Notes under the pieces: generated by a model
The model's input: the letters and a program-made list of their open reading frames with translations, nothing else
Database searches by the model: none
What the model was told of the DNA's origin: nothing
Part shown: positions 30,070-32,595 of the stretch, piece after piece
Position numbering within the stretch: position 1 is the first letter of the stretch
How the letters are laid out: every line of letters starts with the position of its first letter
Position numbers and translations under genes: made by a program
NCBI GenBank assembly: GCA_001584585.1
Contig: LSYV01000012.1
Coordinates: 1,439,130 to 1,471,724 of the forward strand
DNA length: 32,595 nt
DNA from: Gonium pectorale
Taxonomy: Eukaryota; Chlorophyta; Chlorophyceae; Chlamydomonadales; Volvocaceae
Direction: 5' to 3'

Positions 30070-32595
30070 TGAGTGAGTGACCTGCGGGTCTGTACCCGGC
30101 CGCCGGGAGGCCCCCGCCGTCCCCCAGCGGCGGTTTGTGTGCGCGCGCGTGTGTGTATATGGCTCGTGTGTTGGTAGCGTTAGAGCATTGGCTTGGCTTG
30201 TTCACCGAAGAGGTGGCCTCGTGCAGCGGCGGGCGAAAGTCTTGTAGATGTATGACGCTGGAGGTGGCACGTGGCCATGACGTTTCACTCGTGACAGCAT
30301 GTAGAACTTGGGGCCCTCTCTGGCGGCACTGACCCCCTTGTCAGTACCCCTTCAGTGGCTTGGGCGCCCACAATGTGGGTCCTGTACCCGATTGGTAACG
30401 CGCGATGGACAGGGGCACTGGTGCATGGCGCGCCTATCTTGTTTACCTTTTGAACTCGCTTGGGACATCCGCAGTTGGGCGCACTGCACAAAATACTCTT
30501 GTCCCGCGTGGACCCCCGCCATGACTCCTGACGTGAGATACCGAACTGCGTGTGGTTGAGGGCCCAGGAATGGGTCATGAGGATGGCATTGTGGCAAAGG
30601 AGCGTCGCCCAGCTTCTTATTATTCCTTATGTCTTTTTGTCTGTGGGCATTTCCCACACCCTGTTATTGCATTCGTAGCGTGATCCCGGCGGAGAGCGCC
30701 ATCCTTCGCAGCAGGGTGTGCGCTCAATTGTTGTCATGCGCTGGTTTGCTGGGTGCGTGCAAATTCGTCGACGGCCCTCGCCCGCGTCCCTATTCCCACT
30801 AGCCCCGCCCGAGTCCGTTGGGGGCACTCCATTGGCGGTCAACCTATATTGCACCATGAATCACGTGCAGGCGGCTGTAATATCAAGGCACACGTGAAGC
30901 GGCACCTCTTCCGTACCCGTCATGTATCTCACAGCCTATTTGCGTTTACGTTCCTTCATGCTGCCATCAACAAATGCACCGGCCACGGCATAAGGCGCGT
31001 CCTTCGTGGCGCCGCGGCTTGCTAAGGGTTGTGGGTGCTCATGGCGTCGGCATTTGCAAAACACGTGCGCCTCCTCCGATGCACTTATCACCACCGACCT
31101 TCAAACATCCGCTACCAACGGAACATCCCCTACTGGTACCAGCAAAAGCAACCGCCGGAACGCCAGTTGCCAGATTTTGTTTTTTTTTCAGATGGACGTC
31201 GTCTCATTTGCTTGTCATACCTGTTACCAACACGCCTGCCTGATAGAAGCGTCGCGCCTTCGGGCGTGTATGACCGTAGAGGCGGGCGCACTCGTTCTCT
31301 ACAGTTCATCTTTCCAGACTTCCGTCGCAAAGGATTCCACATGAGCATCTGGCAGAGGCAAGGTGGCGTCACAATAGCACCATGCACAGGACCATCCAGT
31401 CAGCTCACGGACTGGCATAGCGCCGGCATGGCTTTCCGCTCTTCCACGAGCGCCCCACTCCCACGCCGCAGCTATCTTGTCCCGCACCTTATGATCACCG
31501 ATACATGCTGAGCAAAATCCGGCGTAACTTGAACGCTGCCATGTACTGTACTGGCCGCTGTCGGCCACTGTTGACAAGCTGTACATCACGGTGCCTACGG
31601 GCATGCTTCTGCGCCCTTGGAACGGTATGGTGTTGTGGCAGGCGTACCACTGCTGTGTATCCTACCGGTATGGTGGTAGGGTGGTTGACCAGGTTGACCG
31701 ACCCAGGGGTCCAACCGGGCTGCTTGTATACGCGCCTCCCATGCCTATCAACGGCATCCGCTTTCGGAACAATTAACATTGCGTACATGCGCAGGTGACA
31801 ATCCACAGGGTTGCTCATAGGCCCAGCTTCGCATGCAGCGAAGGCGAAGTTAAACGCGACCGACAGGTTCGTCCGACCATCATAAAGTAAACATTACAAT
31901 AAATCAAGAACCTCATCCTAGCTTTTGCGCTTGCGGAACCTGCGGAGCGAGCTACCCAGCGGTGGCAGACCTGCCTTCTTTCGAGTTGTAATCGGCAATA
32001 AAATATGTAACTATGATGCTCAATCTGCACAGCGGCATCGTGGCGAGGGTTGGCGTTCTGCGGACAGACCGTTAGCTCCAGGGGAGAGGGGAGTGCAACT
32101 CGGGGGCGGTTGACCGTTACCGGCCCCAACGGTCGCAAACTGCACCCTACGACCCCTCAGAACCAGCCCGGACCGCTTCCGACCAGTACTGTAATGCTAA
32201 AGGGTGCCCTAGGGGCCCTCAGGGCTCGCTAATTCTGACTTTCGCGAGGCTCTTTTTCGCGATGGTCGGCCCGGCCCGATATTGCGCCCGCGCCTGCGCG
32301 ACTTGTCGCAATCGCTACTTGTTGTCATAAGTGTCTCCTCGGATATCCAAGCCGGAGTCTATGGTATCTGTGGAGGCGCTGGACGCTCGCAATGTGACCG
32401 GCGCGTCGTTTGTGGCCCACCGAGCTCGCAGAGAGGCCTCGAGAGGCGCGCCCAGGCCCCCTATAGCCTTGTTACAACCTAGATAGGGTTTTTGGAGATT
32501 TCTGCGGCTGCCCAGTGCTGCCCGGAAGCGTAAAGGGTCGCAACGACCAGCATGGGCACTAGCGACCCGCGACGGGCACGGCGACGGGCCCTTCC
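30070..32595. other. Right-edge region without a supported gene
   Basis: TGTAA at 30876-30880 lies about 807 bases after the MYB stop and may end its 3' untranslated region. Beyond that, open frames on both strands (31029-31511 +, 31299-31604 -, 31495-31818 -) overlap each other and show no domain or algal codon bias. Another TGTAA is at 32190-32194. Short palindromic and repeated CG-rich words (TTTCGCGA at 32242-32249 and again about 15 bases later) occur near 32240-32270. An ATG at 32550 opens a frame to the window end, but only 15 codons are visible. Confidence 0.45.
30876..30880 (+). terminator. Candidate polyadenylation signal of the MYB gene
   Basis: TGTAA, about 807 bases after the TAG stop. 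This length is similar to the 3' untranslated regions inferred for the two glycosyltransferase-like genes. Motif and distance only. Confidence 0.3.

Noticed and set aside
31299..31604. Minus-strand open frame of 101 codons ending in W-K-D-E-L before the stop, like an ER-retention signal
   Set aside because: No signal peptide or recognisable domain, codon choice unlike the real genes here (AAA GAT GAA CTG at the end), and overlapping open frames on the other strand. The KDEL ending is likely coincidence.
32550..32595. Start of another gene at the right edge (ATGGGCACTAGCGACC)
   Set aside because: Only 15 codons are visible and they encode an Arg-rich low-complexity stretch, so nothing supports a call.

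Overview
The window looks like nuclear DNA of a volvocine-type green alga (Chlamydomonas/Volvox relatives). This rests on high GC, many short introns with GTGAGT/GTGCGC/GTATGT donors and GCAG acceptors, coding sequence strongly biased to G/C in third positions, long Ala/Gly/Pro/Gln tracts inserted into conserved proteins, and TGTAA motifs downstream of stops. No bacterial-style operons, tRNAs, rRNAs, CRISPR arrays or recognisable transposon genes were found. All gene models were assembled by eye from conserved protein segments, splice sites and phase agreement.

Layout from left to right. (1) 961-2515 and 4151-5670, both +: a tandem pair of three-exon genes encoding type II membrane proteins of 321 residues that look like Golgi glycosyltransferases. 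The duplicated block includes upstream and 3' flanks. (2) 7057-10504, +: the GPI mannosyltransferase I catalytic subunit PIG-M in four exons, with two large low-complexity insertions. (3) 11580-12887, -: a two-exon gene for an alanine-rich protein with a perfect heptad coiled coil. (4) 14860-19993, -: a nucleoplasmin-like FKBP (FKBP53 type), a nuclear histone-chaperone/prolyl isomerase, interrupted by a 396-base assembly gap (17110-17505). It contains a 20-nt microexon and a near-perfect intronic hairpin. (5) 20474-25306, +: a large PH-domain protein with Gln-rich coiled coil, polyproline tracts and a WH2-like motif. One apparent missing base shifts its frame near 23.53 kb. (6) 26739-30069, +: an R2R3-MYB transcription factor of the FLP/MYB88/MYB124 type in six exons.

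The FKBP and PH genes are divergent and share a 480-bp intergenic region. PIG-M and the coiled-coil gene are convergent. The genes do not form one pathway. Glycan synthesis (the glycosyltransferase pair and PIG-M) dominates the left third, and nuclear and signalling/cytoskeletal proteins dominate the right. Intergenic stretches of 1-2.5 kb hold only small repeats and hairpins; I see no convincing gene in them.

The most unusual items are the PH + polyproline + WH2-like architecture, the intronic 30-bp hairpin, the 20-nt microexon preceded by a long pyrimidine tract, and the near-identical exon 2 in the otherwise diverged tandem glycosyltransferase-like genes.
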